Positions 48,517 through 57,203 of a stretch of 64,000 nt of DNA are shown here, piece by piece (position 1 is the stretch's first letter; each line of letters opens with the position of its first letter). Under the pieces are notes generated by a model. That model ran no database searches, was not told the origin of the DNA, and worked only from the letters and a program-made list of their open reading frames with translations. Location of the stretch: the NCBI RefSeq assembly GCF_014655955.1, contig NZ_BNBO01000021.1, positions 1 to 64,000 on the forward strand. The letters are read 5' to 3'. The stretch is from Kitasatospora indigofera. GTDB lineage: Bacteria > Actinomycetota > Actinomycetes > Streptomycetales > Streptomycetaceae. A program made the position numbers and the translations under genes.

Positions 48517-49002
48517 TCAGGCGCCGGTGGTGGAGCCGGGGCGGATCACCATCAGGACGACCACCACGGCCCAGAGCAGGTTGAAGACGCCGGCCGTCAT
48601 GGGCAGCAGCCGCAGGCCCTGCACGGCCTTCGCGTGTTCGGGGGCCTGCGGGTCGGCGAGTTCCAGCGCGTCCACGGCGGCCTGCTGGGCGGGCAGGACG
48701 AAGAGCAGCAGCGAGAGCGCGGCCAGTGCGGTCAGCACCATCGAGACGATCAGCCAGGACTGGCCCAGCACGTCCATCACCTGGGCGGTGCCGATGCCCA
48801 GCACGGGCACCGCGAGGCCCAGCCCCGCGTAGACCTGGGTGATCCGGTGCAGCAGCCGGACGGAACCGGCCTCCGGGGCCCCGTCGGTGCCGCCGGCGAG
48901 CGCGGCCCTGGCCCGGGCCGGGAACATGCTGACCGCCACCGCGACCGGACCGATGAACAGCACCGACACGAGGACGTGCAGGCTGAGGAGGAACTTGGCC
49001 AT
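48517..49002 (-). CDS. Four-helix membrane protein, DUF2269-like
   Basis: A 161-residue integral membrane protein. MAKFLLSLHVLVSVLFIGPV and three further hydrophobic stretches (about 52-74, 82-105 and 136-156) fit the DUF2269-like family. His9 and the nearby helix suggest possible heme or copper contact, but this is not shown. The function is unknown. ATG 49002 has AAAGGGC 10 bases upstream. Confidence 0.7.
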   Translation of the reverse strand: MAKFLLSLHVLVSVLFIGPVAVAVSMFPARARAALAGGTDGAPEAGSVRLLHRITQVYAGLGLAVPVLGIGTAQVMDVLGQSWLIVSMVLTALAALSLLLFVLPAQQAAVDALELADPQAPEHAKAVQGLRLLPMTAGVFNLLWAVVVVLMVIRPGSTTGA

Positions 49003-49465
49003 GGCGGGGCGGCCCTTTCGCGCTGGGGTGGGGCGGTGCGGCGGGGCGTCCACCGAGCGAAGCCCCGAGCACGCTAGCACCGGCCGGCCGGGGCGCCTCA
49101 GGCCGGGGCACCTCAGGCCGGGGCACCTTCGGCCGGGCCGCCGGTCCGGCCGCGGGATCTGCGGGGCCCCGCGGGCCGGCCGTCCGCGGGACTCGTGGGC
49201 CACATCCGTCCGGCCGCCCACGCCGGGGCACCGCGGCCGGGCACCGGAGCCCCGGTGGCGAACGGGCCCGGTGCTCCGCGAGGCCCGGTGGCACGGGGCT
49301 GCGCAACCGGGCTCGGGAGCAGTCGAAGTGACGTGCCGTCGGGGAGGGGCGGTGGACCGCCGGGCCTTGTGGCGGGGCGAGGCTTGTATGAAGATCGTGT
49401 CGGTTCACCGTCATGATCCATCCTGATCCGGGTCCACCGGAGCACGCACCACCACGGGGGTACAG
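49003..49465. other. Intergenic region with short GC-rich tandem repeat
   Basis: No gene in about 460 bases. A 15-bp unit (GGCCGGGGCACCTCA) is repeated about three times at 49083-49131. The beta-helix gene's promoter is probably near its right end. Confidence 0.5.
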
Positions 49466-50824
49466 ATGACCACATACGCAGACCGGCCGGGCGACGGCCG
49501 GGCGGACGGCGGCGCGGAGCGCAGGCCCGGCCGCCGCGCCCTGCTCGCCGGGCTCACCGGGGCGGGCGCCCTCGCGGGCAGCGTCGTCCTCGGGGGCGGC
49601 AGCGCCTCGGCGGCGACCACGGGCGTGGACGCCTACGTGGTCGACGTCGTCGCCAAGGGGGCCGACCCGACGGGCCAGACGCCCAGCGACACCGCGTTCC
49701 GGGCCGCGGCGGCGGAGCTGCTCGGCTCCTTCCAGCCGGGCCCGATCTCGGGCGCCGTCCCGAAGAAGGTGCTGCTCGTCCCGCCGGGCAACTACCTGCT
49801 CACGCAGCCGGACTCGCTGCTGCCGGGCGAGGACGGCGTCGGCCACGGCGGCATCGTCGACGGCATCTCGATCACCGGCTACGGCAAGCGGCTCTCCCGG
49901 ATCACGTACGCGCCGACGGCCCGGAACACCACGCTGTGGACCAACCGGCAGCGGTACAAGAACATCCGGATCAGCGGCCTGACCTTCGACAGCCAGGACG
50001 CCACCTCGACCTTCAACTACGCGTACTCCTCGGACGCCGGCGGCGTGCAGGACACCTGGTACACGGACGTCGAGTGGCGCGGCACCTGGAAGGTCGGCAT
50101 CGGCCTCGACGGGCCCGCCACCACCTCGGACCTCAACAGCGAGATGGGCTGGGACCACTGCCAGATCGGCGGCTCCTACGCGGACGCCTTCCTGGTGATC
50201 GGCATGACGCCGGCGGAGCCGCAGCAGGACCAGTTCCTGAACTACTGGTTCCGGGACTGCAAGGTCGAGTTCAAGTCCGGCTCGTTCGTGCGCAACGAGC
50301 GCGGCGGCTCGATGAACTTCGTCGGCGGCTCGTACATCCTCACCGACGCGGCCTCCACCGGGACCTTCTTCCAGCTCGGTTCGGCCGCGAGCGGCCGCGC
50401 CGACTCGACCATGCGCCTCTACGCGCAGGGCATCCGCTTCGAGCTGCGCGGCGCGGGCCACAAGGTCATCGACTCGGGCTGGTACAAGGGCTCCATCACC
50501 TTCGTGTCCTGCGACGACACCGCGCTCTCCTTCCAGGCCTGGGGGGCGAACGCCGTCACCCACCAGTACCGCTTCGACGCCGTCAACCCCTCGCGCGGGC
50601 CGATGGTGCGTTACCAGGACTGCGCGCTGATGGGCTCCCACCAGGTGACGGCCGCCACCGCCACCACGGCGGGCAAGCTGCTCTACGACGGTTGCCGCTT
50701 CAGCAGCGTGACGGCGGGGACCGGCGCCACCGGCTTCCTCCGCTGGCCGGGCACCGCGCCCTGGTACGAGTTCCGCGACTGCCTGACCAAGAGCGGCAGG
50801 CTGGCCGACGCCAAGGCGTCCTGA
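49466..50824 (+). CDS. Tat-exported right-handed beta-helix protein
   Basis: A 452-residue secreted protein. A Tat-like leader (RRPGRRALLAGLTGAGALAG, residues 20-39, cleavage near SASAAT) precedes a pectate-lyase-like start (YVVDVVAKGADPTGQTPSDT), the hallmark of phage tailspike and polysaccharide lyase folds. Later coils (ISGLTFDSQDATSTF, DCKVEFKSGSF, GGSYILTDAAS) continue the beta-helix. It probably binds or degrades a polysaccharide outside the cell. No catalytic residues can be assigned. ATG 49466 follows GGGGGTACAG. Confidence 0.8.
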   Translation: MTTYADRPGDGRADGGAERRPGRRALLAGLTGAGALAGSVVLGGGSASAATTGVDAYVVDVVAKGADPTGQTPSDTAFRAAAAELLGSFQPGPISGAVPKKVLLVPPGNYLLTQPDSLLPGEDGVGHGGIVDGISITGYGKRLSRITYAPTARNTTLWTNRQRYKNIRISGLTFDSQDATSTFNYAYSSDAGGVQDTWYTDVEWRGTWKVGIGLDGPATTSDLNSEMGWDHCQIGGSYADAFLVIGMTPAEPQQDQFLNYWFRDCKVEFKSGSFVRNERGGSMNFVGGSYILTDAASTGTFFQLGSAASGRADSTMRLYAQGIRFELRGAGHKVIDSGWYKGSITFVSCDDTALSFQAWGANAVTHQYRFDAVNPSRGPMVRYQDCALMGSHQVTAATATTAGKLLYDGCRFSSVTAGTGATGFLRWPGTAPWYEFRDCLTKSGRLADAKAS

Positions 50825-50856
50825 CGGGCGCCGACGTGATGCGCTGACACCCGGAC

Positions 50857-50894
50857 GACGGCCGTGCCTGCCCACCCGGGCGGGCACGGCCGTC
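50857..50894. terminator. 16-bp hairpin between convergent genes
   Basis: Arms GACGGCCGTGCCTGCC and GGCGGGCACGGCCGTC pair with one G-T wobble around a 6-base loop. It lies between the beta-helix gene and the phosphopantetheinyl transferase gene and can serve both. Confidence 0.8.
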
Positions 50895-50941
50895 GCGGTC
50901 GTCGGGGGCCCCGCCGCCGGCGGCGGGCGGCGGCGGACGGC

Positions 50942-51673
50942 TCAGGGGACGAGGGTCGCCAGGGTCGCCAGCCGGGGTGCCCGGGTGCTCACGGCGCAGG
51001 CCGTCGCACCGGTGCCGCCGCCGTCCCCGGCCTGCCCGCCGTCCTGCCAGTCCAGCAGGTACAGGTCCGTGAACCGGCTGTGCAGCGGGAGCTCGCCCGG
51101 GGTGTCCAGCGGCAGGGCGGAGAGGTCGAGCCCGCCGAGGGTGTCCAGGGTGGTCCGGCCGATCTTGACCATGGCCTCCTTGCGGACCCACTGCCGCAGG
51201 AACGCCCGGCCGGGCTCCGGGTGCGCCTGGACGAGCCGCATCTCGGCCTCGGTGAGCACTCGTTCGAAGACCTCGACCGGCGTCCCCGTCCTGGTCGGCA
51301 GCTCCACGTCGACGCCGACGGGGTGGTGGCCGGCGGCCGCGGCGACCACGCCGCGGGTGTGCGAGAGGCTGACGTGGAGGTCCGGGTGGCCGGGCAGGTA
51401 GGGCTTCCCGTGGGTGGGATCGCCGCAGTCGGGGCACTGCTGGGCCAGCGTCAGACCGCTCGCGTCCACGCCCAGTACCCGCGCCGCGCAGATCCGGACG
51501 AGGACGTGCGCGGCGACGTAGTCGAGCCGGCCGGAGGCCTGGTGGAACCGGGCGGCGCGCTGCTGCTCGGCGGGGCCGAGCAGGTGCTCGCCCGCCTCGG
51601 GGTGCCGCATGACCTCGGTGCTCGCCGCGACCGCCACCAGGGGGCCCGCCGGTTCGTACGAAGCGTTGTCCAT
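50942..51673 (-). CDS. 4'-phosphopantetheinyl transferase (Sfp type)
   Basis: A 243-residue enzyme that attaches the phosphopantetheine arm of CoA to carrier proteins of polyketide, peptide or fatty acid synthases. The family motifs are in order: the N-terminal helical half, HVSLSHTRGVVAAAAG, GVDVELPTRTG and FLRQWVRKEAMVKIGRTT with the WxxKEA core. ATG 51673 follows GAGAGGG. There is no synthase cluster next to it, so it probably serves carriers encoded elsewhere. Confidence 0.92.
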   Translation of the reverse strand: MDNASYEPAGPLVAVAASTEVMRHPEAGEHLLGPAEQQRAARFHQASGRLDYVAAHVLVRICAARVLGVDASGLTLAQQCPDCGDPTHGKPYLPGHPDLHVSLSHTRGVVAAAAGHHPVGVDVELPTRTGTPVEVFERVLTEAEMRLVQAHPEPGRAFLRQWVRKEAMVKIGRTTLDTLGGLDLSALPLDTPGELPLHSRFTDLYLLDWQDGGQAGDGGGTGATACAVSTRAPRLATLATLVP

Positions 51674-51886
51674 CGTTGTCGCCCTCTCCGATCGCCGTGC
51701 CCAACCTATGAGCCGGAAGCCTGATCGGACAACCCGCCGACGGGAGACCAACCGTATGATCCCGGGGCAAAAGGGACGGCGTGGTGACCATGAACCGGAC
51801 GGCCCGCGGGCTTGGATGGGACACATCATCAGATGAGTGACGGGTGATGGGGGGTAACCCGCTCCGACGTGCGTAAGGGGCAGTCA
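51674..51886. other. Divergent promoter region
   Basis: Holds promoters for the phosphopantetheinyl transferase and the cell-wall protein genes. No other feature is clear. Confidence 0.4.
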
Positions 51887-53719
51887 ATGAATCTTGGTGT
51901 CGGCACCACGGGGCCGGTCGAACCGCCCCCTCCGGCGACCGGTCCGCCGCCCGCCCGCAACCGCCGGGTGCTCAGGGCCGCCCTCGTCGCCGGGCTGACG
52001 CTGGCTCCGCTGACCGCCCTGCTGAGCATCGGCAGCGCCGCCCCCCTGGCCCCGCCGCTCGGCCCCTGCAGCGGGCCGGACTGCCCGGCCGGCTACCTCC
52101 CGCCGAACAACGGCGACTTCCTCGGCCGGGACGCCACCATCAACATCTTCACCGGCGGCTACTTCCGGGCGTCCCAGCGCGCGGCCGAGGCCGAGGGCAA
52201 GATCGTCGCGCTCGGCAACTTCACCGTCGACAAGGACGGCGGCGGCATCTTCAACGCGGGCGTCGTCGGCGTCGGCTCGCGGGTGCCCCCGCCGGACGGG
52301 ACCGACCACGTCACGGTCGGCGGCAACGTCGACATCAAGACCGGCAACACGCTCTTCCTCGGGGGGTCGCAGGCCGACGGCACCGTCGCCTTCGGCAACC
52401 TCCGGTACGCCGGCACCCTGACCGGGAACACCAACATCGCGCCGACCGGCCAGGCGATCCAGGACACCCACGCCACCGACCAGTACCAGTCCGTCCGGAC
52501 CCAGATCGAGAACGCCTCGACCTGCACGGGCCAGGCGACCGCGACCGGCACGGTCGTCCTCACCGGTTTCAGCGCCACCTTCACCGGCGACGGCACCAGC
52601 GCGCGGCAGGTCTTCAACGTCACCGGGAACCTGACCGGCTCGACCGGCGGCCCGATCGGCCTGGAATTCGCCGGCATCCCGGCGGGCGCCACCGTGATCG
52701 TCAACATGCTGTCCGCCAATCCGGTGATCAACACGTACACGGGCACCGGCATCCCCGGGGACCCGACCACCGACCTGCGGCCCAGGCTGCTGTGGAACTT
52801 CCCGACCGCCACGACCGCGCTGCTGACCGGCCAGGCCCAGTTCCAGGGTTCGATCATGGCCGGCAACCCGGCCGGCACCACCACGATCGAGCAGCCGGGC
52901 CTCGACGGCCGGGTCTACCTGGCCGGCAACCTGGAGCAGCGCGGTGTGGGCGGGTACGAGTTGCACGCCTACCCCTTCGACGGGGACCTCCCGGAGTGCA
53001 CCTCGCCGTCGCCGAGTCCGAGCCCGTCGCCGTCGCCGAGCCCCAGCCCGAGCCCGAGTCCGAGCCCGTCGCCTTCGCCGAGCCCGAGCCCGAGTCCGAG
53101 CCCGTCGCCGTCGCCGTCGCCGAGCCCGAGCCCGTCGCCGTCGCCGTCGCCGAGCCCGAGTCCGAGCCCGTCGCCGTCCCCGACGCACTCGTACAGTCCG
53201 AAGCCGAGCCCCACGCACTCGTACAGCCCGAAGCCTTCGCCGAGTCCGAGTCCGACCGTGAGTCCGAAGCCGTCTCCGACGCACTCGTACAGTCCGAAGC
53301 CTTCGCCGAGTCCGAGTCCGTCCGTGAGTCCGAAGCCGTCCCCGACGCACTCGTACAGTCCGAAGCCTTCGCCGAGTCCGAGTCCGTCCGTGAGTCCGAA
53401 GCCGTCTCCGACGCACTCGTACAGCCCGAAGCCGAGCCCGACCCACTCCTACAGCCCCAAGCCTTCGCCCTCGCACAGTGCGAGCCCCAGCCCCAGCCCC
53501 AGCCCGAGCCCGAGCCACAGCCCGAGCGTCGTGCCTTCGCCGAGTACTCCCGGCGGCCCGCCGACCCACGGGCACGGTGGCGGATCCCCGAGCGGTCCGT
53601 CGCTGCCGTCCACGGGCAGCAGCGTCAGCCCCGTTCTGATGGGGTTCGCCAGTGCGGTCCTGCTGGCGGGTGGTGGTCTGGTCGTGATGGTGGTCCGTCG
53701 TCGCGGACGCCACAGCTGA
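51887..53719 (+). CDS. Sortase-anchored choice-of-anchor A protein with Pro/Ser stalk
   Basis: A 610-residue surface protein. A signal/transmembrane segment (LRAALVAGLTLAPLTALLSI) precedes a choice-of-anchor A domain (about residues 60-370; NIFTGGYFRASQRAAEAEGK, IVALGNFTVDKD, GNVDIKTGNTLFLGG, VYLAGNLEQRGVGGYELHAY). Residues about 370-550 are Pro/Ser/Lys repeats (SPSP and SPKPSPTHSY units). The C-terminus has LPSTG followed by a hydrophobic helix and VRRRGRHS, a sortase signal. The protein should be covalently linked to peptidoglycan by a sortase E-type enzyme and extend outward on its stalk. ATG 51887 follows AAGGGG. Confidence 0.87.
   Translation: MNLGVGTTGPVEPPPPATGPPPARNRRVLRAALVAGLTLAPLTALLSIGSAAPLAPPLGPCSGPDCPAGYLPPNNGDFLGRDATINIFTGGYFRASQRAAEAEGKIVALGNFTVDKDGGGIFNAGVVGVGSRVPPPDGTDHVTVGGNVDIKTGNTLFLGGSQADGTVAFGNLRYAGTLTGNTNIAPTGQAIQDTHATDQYQSVRTQIENASTCTGQATATGTVVLTGFSATFTGDGTSARQVFNVTGNLTGSTGGPIGLEFAGIPAGATVIVNMLSANPVINTYTGTGIPGDPTTDLRPRLLWNFPTATTALLTGQAQFQGSIMAGNPAGTTTIEQPGLDGRVYLAGNLEQRGVGGYELHAYPFDGDLPECTSPSPSPSPSPSPSPSPSPSPSPSPSPSPSPSPSPSPSPSPSPSPSPSPSPSPSPSPSPSPTHSYSPKPSPTHSYSPKPSPSPSPTVSPKPSPTHSYSPKPSPSPSPSVSPKPSPTHSYSPKPSPSPSPSVSPKPSPTHSYSPKPSPTHSYSPKPSPSHSASPSPSPSPSPSHSPSVVPSPSTPGGPPTHGHGGGSPSGPSLPSTGSSVSPVLMGFASAVLLAGGGLVVMVVRRRGRHS
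53005..53550 (+). repeat. Tandem repeats coding the Pro/Ser/Lys stalk
   Basis: The first part repeats 6-bp and 12-bp SP units (CCGAGC, CCGTCG). The second part repeats a unit of about 66 bp coding HSYSPKPSPSPSPSVSPKPS with little change. Variation in copy number between strains is likely. Confidence 0.85.
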
Positions 53720-53749
53720 CCTGCCCCCGGCAGGCCTCCCGCTGAACCG

Positions 53750-53785
53750 ACGGTGCCCCGGTGTCCTCGGACACCGGGGCACCGT
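53750..53785. terminator. 15-bp perfect hairpin
   Basis: Arms ACGGTGCCCCGGTGT and its exact complement surround a 6-base loop (53765-53770). An A8 run follows at 53795-53802. It ends the cell-wall protein transcript and may also serve the opposite gene. Confidence 0.85.
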
Positions 53786-53853
53786 CGTTGCCTCGAAAAA
53801 AAAGCGCTCAGGTCCGGGGCGGCCGGGGGTCGGCCGACGGCTCCGGGCCGCGG

Positions 53854-54348
53854 TCAGCGTTCGGCGAAGAACCGCTCGACCGAGCCGCGCCCGGCGGTGA
53901 AGGAGTCGAGCGGCTCGCCGACGATCCGGCCGGCGAGATCGGTGGCGAGGGCGCCGACGTTCTCCCGGAGCACCGCGGCGGCGAGCACCTGGTCCGCGGC
54001 GAAGCGGGCGCGGGCGGTGCGGACGAGTTCCTCGCGTTCGCGCTGGCCCTCCTCGCGGGCGGCCGCGACCAGGGCGGCGCCCTCCTCGGCCGCGGCCTGG
54101 CGGATCCGGGCCGCCTCGTGGTGGGCCGCCGCGAGTTCCTGCCGGTAGGCGGCGAGCGTGCGGAGGGCTTCGGCCTGCGCCTCCTCGGCCCGTTCGGCCC
54201 CGCCCTCGATGGCGTCCCGCCGTGCGGCGAGGGTGCGTTCGAGGCCCGGCAGGACGATCCGGCCGAGGATGCCGAAGATCAGGAAGAAGCAGAGCAGTCC
54301 GACGAGGAGTTGGGCGGGGTCAGGCTCCAGAGGTCCCATACGGACCAT
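53854..54348 (-). CDS. Orphan ATP synthase F0 subunit b paralogue
   Basis: A 164-residue protein strongly resembling AtpF. One transmembrane helix near the N-terminus (LLVGLLCFFLIFGILGRIVL, residues 14-33) is followed by the family segment PGLERTLAARRDAIEGGAER, a long coiled coil (about 45-140) and the conserved end LATDLAGRIVGEPLD. The usual b subunit links F1 to the membrane ring as a dimer. None of the other atp genes is present here, so it is a stand-alone duplicate. The start has no binding site, and an in-frame ATG (54339) is close; leaderless translation is possible. Confidence 0.85.
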   Translation of the reverse strand: MVRMGPLEPDPAQLLVGLLCFFLIFGILGRIVLPGLERTLAARRDAIEGGAERAEEAQAEALRTLAAYRQELAAAHHEAARIRQAAAEEGAALVAAAREEGQREREELVRTARARFAADQVLAAAVLRENVGALATDLAGRIVGEPLDSFTAGRGSVERFFAER

Positions 54349-54391
54349 CGTACGAAATGACGATCCGTCACATAAGGGGCCTGCCGGTGGC

Positions 54392-55669
54392 CTAGGTCAC
54401 CGCCCCGCGCCGGTTGAAGCGCTCCTCGCGCCATTCGCCGGACTCCAGTACCTCGGCCAACTGCTGTGCCGCGTCCCAGACCTGCGCGTACGAGACGTAC
54501 AGCGGCGTGAACCCGAAGCGCATCAGGTCGGGGGCCCGGAAGTCGCCGATCACCCCGCGCTCGATCAGTGCCTGCACCACCGGGTAGCCGTCGCGGTGCC
54601 GCAGGGCGACCTGGCTGCCCCGGCGGTGGTGCTCGCGCGGCGTCACCACCTCGACTCCGTCCAACGGTTCGACCAGCGAGATGAACAGGTCGGTCAACGC
54701 CAGGCTCTTGGCCCGGACGGCCCGCAGGTCGGCCCGCTCCCAGACGTCCAGGGCGGCGCCCAGCGCGGCCTGCCCGAGCAGCGAGGGTGAGCTGGTCAGG
54801 AACCGTCCGATCCCGCCGGTCGGCGCGTACGCCGGCTCGAAGGCGAACGGGCGGGCGTGCCCGAACCAGCCGCTCAACGGCTGCTCGGCGGCCGCCTGGT
54901 GGCGCTCGGCGACGTACAGGAAGGCGGGCGAGCCCGGGCCGCCGTTCAGGTACTTGTAGGTGCAGCCCACCGCGAAGTCCGCGCCGCAGGAGCCCAGTTC
55001 GACGGGCAGGGCGCCCACCGAGTGGCAGACGTCCCAGATCATCAGGGCGCCGGCCGCCCGGACCTGGGCGGTGACGGCCGCCATGTCCAGCAGCTCGCCG
55101 GTGCGGTAGTCGACGTGGGAGAGGACGACGGCCGCGACGTCGCCGTCCAGGTGCCGCTCCAGCTCCTCGGGGGTGGTCGAGGGCAGCAGGACGCTGCGCG
55201 CGCCGCCGACCAGGCCGGTCACGCCCTCGGCGATGTAGAGGTCGGTGGGGAAGGCCGCGCCGTCGCCGAGCACCGTGCGCCGCCCCGGGCGCAGCCGCAG
55301 GGCCGCCGCGAGCACCTTGAAGAGGTTCACCGAGGTGGTGTCGCAGACCACCACCTCGCCGGCCGCCGCCCCGACCAGCGGCGCGATCCGGCCGCCCAGC
55401 CGGTACGGCTGCTCGAACCAGCCGGCGTCGTTCCAGCTGCGGATGAGCTCGCGGCCCCACTCCTCCTCGACCACCTCGCGGACCCGCTCCGCGGTCCGCA
55501 CCGGCAGCGCGCCGAGCGAGTTGCCGTCCAGGTAGACGCCCTTGTCGGGCAGGGTGAACTCGGCGCGGAACCCCGCCAGCGGGTCGGCCGCGTCCAGGGC
55601 CTCGCACTGCTCCCGGGTGGTGCCGGGCCGGCCGCCGGAGGGCCGGGTGTCGTCGGGTCCGATGCTCAC
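54392..55669 (-). CDS. kynU: Kynureninase
   Basis: A 425-residue PLP enzyme that splits kynurenine into anthranilate and alanine (and 3-hydroxykynurenine likewise). LDGNSLGALP (residues 47-56), SVNLFKVLAAALRLRPGRRT, VVLSHVDYRTGELLDMAA, IWDVCHSVGALPVELGSCGA and the PLP lysine in CTYKYLNGGPGSPAF are all family signatures. GTG 55669 overlaps the tryptophan dioxygenase stop by 4 bases. No kynB-type formamidase is next to it, so the middle step must be supplied from elsewhere. Confidence 0.95.
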   Translation of the reverse strand: MSIGPDDTRPSGGRPGTTREQCEALDAADPLAGFRAEFTLPDKGVYLDGNSLGALPVRTAERVREVVEEEWGRELIRSWNDAGWFEQPYRLGGRIAPLVGAAAGEVVVCDTTSVNLFKVLAAALRLRPGRRTVLGDGAAFPTDLYIAEGVTGLVGGARSVLLPSTTPEELERHLDGDVAAVVLSHVDYRTGELLDMAAVTAQVRAAGALMIWDVCHSVGALPVELGSCGADFAVGCTYKYLNGGPGSPAFLYVAERHQAAAEQPLSGWFGHARPFAFEPAYAPTGGIGRFLTSSPSLLGQAALGAALDVWERADLRAVRAKSLALTDLFISLVEPLDGVEVVTPREHHRRGSQVALRHRDGYPVVQALIERGVIGDFRAPDLMRFGFTPLYVSYAQVWDAAQQLAEVLESGEWREERFNRRGAVT

Positions 55670-56496
55670 AGTTCGTTCCTCACGGTCCACAGTTCGGGGA
55701 AGACATCCTGTTCGGCGGAGCGCTTCAGCCAGGTCAGCCCGCTGGACCCGCCGGTGCCGGGCTTGTCGCCCATCGAGCGCTTGACCGCCGAGTAGTGCTT
55801 CTGCCGCCAGCGGGTGACCCGCTCCGCGGCGTCGAGCAGCGCCTCGCCCAGGCCGGCCAGGTCGGCGTACGCCGGCTCGGTGTACACCCGGTGCCAGGCG
55901 TCCTGGACCTGCTGCAGCGGCTGGTACCGCTGGGCCGAGGGCTCGTAGGGGACGGCCAGGCCGCGCCGCGCCAGCAGCGCCAGCACGTCGTCGTACAGGC
56001 TCGGCGCCCGCAGCGCGCCGGCCAGCTCCTGGTGGGTGCCGGGCACCTCCTCGTACATCCGCAGCAGGTGCTCGCTCTTGTTGCCGAGCAGGAACTCCAG
56101 GCGCAGGAAGGCGGAGGACTGGAAGCCCGAGGCCTCGCCGAGCACCTCGCGGAAGGAGCCGAACTCCCGCGGGGTCATGGTGGCGAGCAGGTCCCAGGAG
56201 TTCACCAGGACGTCCTGCACGTGGGTGCCGCGCCGCAGCGCCGCCAGGGCGGCCTGCACCTCGTCCTCGCGCAGGGCCTGCTGGGCCAGCGTCCACTCGT
56301 GCCGGAGCAGGTCGAAGAGCAGTTCCATCACCTGGGTGGTGATGATGAAGGAGAGCTCGGCCGGCACCTTGCTGCGCGGGTGCTGCAGGCTGTGCAGCTC
56401 CTCCAGCCGGACGTAGCGCGCGTACGGCGTCCCGCTGCCGGGCTCCTCCTCCCGTCCGAACGACAGGTTGGGTGTGCTCACCGCGTCGTGCCCCAT
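55666..56496 (-). CDS. kynA: Tryptophan 2,3-dioxygenase
   Basis: A 276-residue heme enzyme that opens the indole ring of tryptophan to give N-formylkynurenine, first step of the kynurenine route. The family features are YARYVRLEELHSLQ (residues 25-38), ELSFIITTQVMELLFDLLRH with the distal-side histidine, GASGF-like EASGFQSSAFLRLEFLLGNK, RWRQKHYSAVKRSMGDKPGT with the proximal heme histidine, and GTGGSSGLTWLK. ATG 56496 follows AAGGA. It is first in the kyn unit and divergent from an AsnC regulator. Confidence 0.95.
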   Translation of the reverse strand: MGHDAVSTPNLSFGREEEPGSGTPYARYVRLEELHSLQHPRSKVPAELSFIITTQVMELLFDLLRHEWTLAQQALREDEVQAALAALRRGTHVQDVLVNSWDLLATMTPREFGSFREVLGEASGFQSSAFLRLEFLLGNKSEHLLRMYEEVPGTHQELAGALRAPSLYDDVLALLARRGLAVPYEPSAQRYQPLQQVQDAWHRVYTEPAYADLAGLGEALLDAAERVTRWRQKHYSAVKRSMGDKPGTGGSSGLTWLKRSAEQDVFPELWTVRNEL

Positions 56497-56744
56497 GTTC
56501 CGGTCCTTCCTGACAGCCCGCCCTGCGCCGGGTCTTTCCGCGCCTCCGGTCCGTCCCGGTCGGGCGGACCTATTGTGCGGCTGGCCCTGTCCGCTCTTGA
56601 ATGGGCTCCGGGCACCGGATCGGCGGTTGGGCCTTGTGATCGCATGGTCTTTCGGCCGTTCGGCTTCAGGAACGCAAACCGTCCCTTCCGTCCCGTCCGA
56701 CACACCGGTGGCGCCCCGGCCACCACGACCAGCAGGGAGCCATC
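56497..56744. promoter_or_regulatory. Divergent kynA/AsnC promoter region
   Basis: A 248-base intergenic region between the kyn operon and its likely regulator. It contains no gene. No single palindrome stands out, so the operator position is not given. Confidence 0.5.
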
Positions 56745-57179
56745 ATGGACGCCGTCGACCGCCGGCTGCTCGCCGAACTGCAGGCCGACGCCCGGCTCTC
56801 CTACAACGAGCTGTCCCGCCGGGTCAGCCTCTCCCCGCCGGCCGTCGCCGAACGGGTCCGCCGGCTGGAGGCCGACGGCGTGATCAGCGGCTACCACGCC
56901 CACGTCGACCTCGCGAGGGCCGGCCTGCCGGTCACCGCGCTCGTCCAGATCCAGTGCTACGGCCCGCGCTGCCTGCTGCGCGACCCCGAGGTGGCCGACT
57001 GGCCCGAGGTGCTGCAACTGCACCGGGTGACCGGCGGGGCCTGCTGCGCCCTGCTGGTCGCGGTGCCCGCGATGGCCCAGTTCGAGGCGCTGATCGACCG
57101 GCTGGCGGGGTACGGGCAGCCCGCCAGCTCGATGATCCTCTCCAGCCCCGTCCCCTGGCGGCCCGTGGTCGCCCCGTGA
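56745..57179 (+). CDS. Lrp/AsnC-family regulator of the kyn operon
   Basis: A 144-residue regulator. The helix-turn-helix is LSYNELSRRVSLSPPAVAER (residues 18-37) in an AsnC N-domain, with a RAM-type C-terminal domain for amino-acid binding (ALVQIQCYG, VLQLHRVTGGACCALLVAVP). It lies divergent from kynA. Lrp-type control of the kynurenine operon by kynurenine or tryptophan is known for related bacteria, so the same role is inferred here. Confidence 0.9.
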   Translation: MDAVDRRLLAELQADARLSYNELSRRVSLSPPAVAERVRRLEADGVISGYHAHVDLARAGLPVTALVQIQCYGPRCLLRDPEVADWPEVLQLHRVTGGACCALLVAVPAMAQFEALIDRLAGYGQPASSMILSSPVPWRPVVAP

Positions 57180-57203
57180 GGGCCGCCGGGTAGGTTGGCC
57201 GGT

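Noticed and set aside
48338-48832. 164-codon plus-strand frame after the AfsR-like gene
   Set aside because: Gly/Pro/Arg-rich and antisense to the DUF2269-like membrane protein gene.
26658-51673. An antibiotic biosynthesis cluster suggested by the ScbR-like, AfsR-like and phosphopantetheinyl transferase genes
   Set aside because: No polyketide, peptide, terpene or RiPP biosynthetic enzymes lie between or beside them; the regulators are scattered.
53005-53550. CRISPR or regulatory repeat array
   Set aside because: The repeats are in-frame Pro/Ser codons of a surface protein stalk.
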